From: JACPRB01 sp964468745
Lineage (GTDB): Bacteria; Planctomycetota; MHYJ01; JACPRB01
Assembly (NCBI GenBank): GCA_964468745.1
Contig: CAYXVY010000120.1
Span: forward strand, 1-21,959
DNA: 21,959 nucleotides
Direction of reading: 5' to 3'
A program made the position numbers and the translations under genes. Below are positions 21,425 to 21,959 of this stretch, in pieces. The notes below the pieces were generated by a model, which did not search any database, had not been told where the DNA came from, and worked only from the letters and a program-made list of their open reading frames with translations. How positions within the stretch are numbered: position 1 is the stretch's first letter; each line of letters begins with the position of its first letter.

Positions 21425-21959
21425 TCTTCGTCCTCCTCGCGCTTCTGGCGCAGGATCCGGTGAAGGACTACCGCCGCGGGACGCCGGAGACGCGCGTCAC
21501 AGCCGTCGGCCGGATCGGGGACACCGACACGCTCGTTCGCATCGCGGCGTTCGATCCGGAGTGTTCCGTGCGCGCTGCGGCGCTCGACGCGCTGTCGAAG
21601 CGGCCGGCGGATCACGACATCGATGATCTGACGCTGCGCATCCTCTTTGCGCCGTACGAGCTGCGCGGCACGCCGGAGCAGGCGCTACGGGACGCTCGTC
21701 GCGGGGCGGGCGATCTGTCGTTCGCGCGCGTCAAGGCGATCGCGCTGCCGCGGCAGGAGCGCACGCGCGAAATTCTGCGCGACGTGCTCGCGGGTCATAC
21801 GCGCTCGATCGCATCGTTCGTACGCGCACGCGACGGGGGTGCGCTCATCATGCTGCGCTGCGCGGCGGCGGAGGCGCTGGGGGTGGCTCCGACCGAGAAG
21901 GACACCGCGGCCCTCGTCGAAGCGCTGGGAGATGCCGACTCGCGCGTCCGCGCCGCCGT
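21421..21959 (+). CDS. Exported HEAT-repeat protein, cut by the right window edge
   Basis: Starts at GTG 21421, overlapping the anti-sigma stop (GTGA), and is open to the last base, giving about 179 residues so far. A short signal peptide (MIFVLLALLAQ) precedes HEAT/PBS-lyase-like units such as TRVTAVGRIGDTDTLVRIAA, CSVRAAALDALSKRP and LVEALGDADSRVRAA. HEAT arrays are protein-binding scaffolds. It is probably the third gene of the second sigma/anti-sigma operon, as the thioredoxin-like/PDZ gene is of the first. Confidence 0.85.
   Translation, partial: MIFVLLALLAQDPVKDYRRGTPETRVTAVGRIGDTDTLVRIAAFDPECSVRAAALDALSKRPADHDIDDLTLRILFAPYELRGTPEQALRDARRGAGDLSFARVKAIALPRQERTREILRDVLAGHTRSIASFVRARDGGALIMLRCAAAEALGVAPTEKDTAALVEALGDADSRVRAA

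Noticed and set aside
1..21959. UGA read as tryptophan throughout (a code change)
   Set aside because: Several clear genes, including the ECF sigma (2635), the anti-sigma proteins, the YndJ-like protein and the Rsm22-like protein, end in TGA at sensible places, often overlapping the next start.

Overview
This is a GC-rich bacterial chromosomal segment with tightly packed genes. Stop and start codons often overlap as ATGA or GTGA. The gene content suggests Planctomycetota or a neighbouring uncultivated lineage: two ECF-sigma/FecR-type anti-sigma modules with proline-rich linkers, many short lipoproteins, a thioredoxin-like/PDZ (seleno)protein, a YndJ-like membrane protein and a pyrophosphate-type phosphofructokinase. 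That assignment is an inference from gene content only.

Layout. 1-3168 (minus) is an operon of ECF sigma factor, zf-HC2/FecR/LamG-like anti-sigma protein, and a secreted thioredoxin-like/PDZ protein that runs off the left edge. A divergent rimJ-like acetyltransferase follows, then a minus-strand run of recJ, YndJ-like protein, a 60-residue protein and PPi-type phosphofructokinase (3748-7455). 7499-9899 holds envelope lipoproteins: a GNA1162-like one coupled to a CxxC-repeat one, a further small one, and a HEAT-like one. Then come cinA (minus), a beta-barrel-like protein (plus), argG, an Rsm22-like methyltransferase and a membrane-anchored protein (all minus), tRNA-Gly(CCC), a TPR lipoprotein (minus), and a kinase-like/dCMP deaminase fusion (plus). 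The right end (plus) has an HMA-like secreted protein, two related proteins of unknown function, and a second ECF sigma/FecR anti-sigma/HEAT operon that runs off the right edge.

Main discovery. Three separate exported-protein genes contain in-frame TGA codons that make sense as selenocysteine: the thioredoxin-like/PDZ protein (FR-U-VP-U-KDC, two UGA), the barrel-like protein (signal peptide then U-PTC, one UGA) and the HMA-like protein (signal peptide, then two UGA in a proline-rich linker). Each gene has a hairpin downstream of its UGA that resembles a bacterial SECIS element. In all three genes the apical loop begins exactly 26 nt after the first UGA. The second UGAs are followed by loops at 17 and 18 nt. 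Ordinary gene calling would truncate or lose all three genes. UGA is still a normal stop here, since several neighbouring genes end in TGA, so this looks like context-dependent recoding. The first gene resembles a family already known to include selenoproteins. The other two may be new selenoprotein types. The selenocysteine machinery itself (selA, selB, selC, selD) is not in the window.

Other themes. Many genes have a -10-like hexamer only 6-12 nt before the start codon, which suggests leaderless or nearly leaderless mRNAs. The intergenic gaps carry several families of palindromic repeats, densest between the barrel gene and argG.
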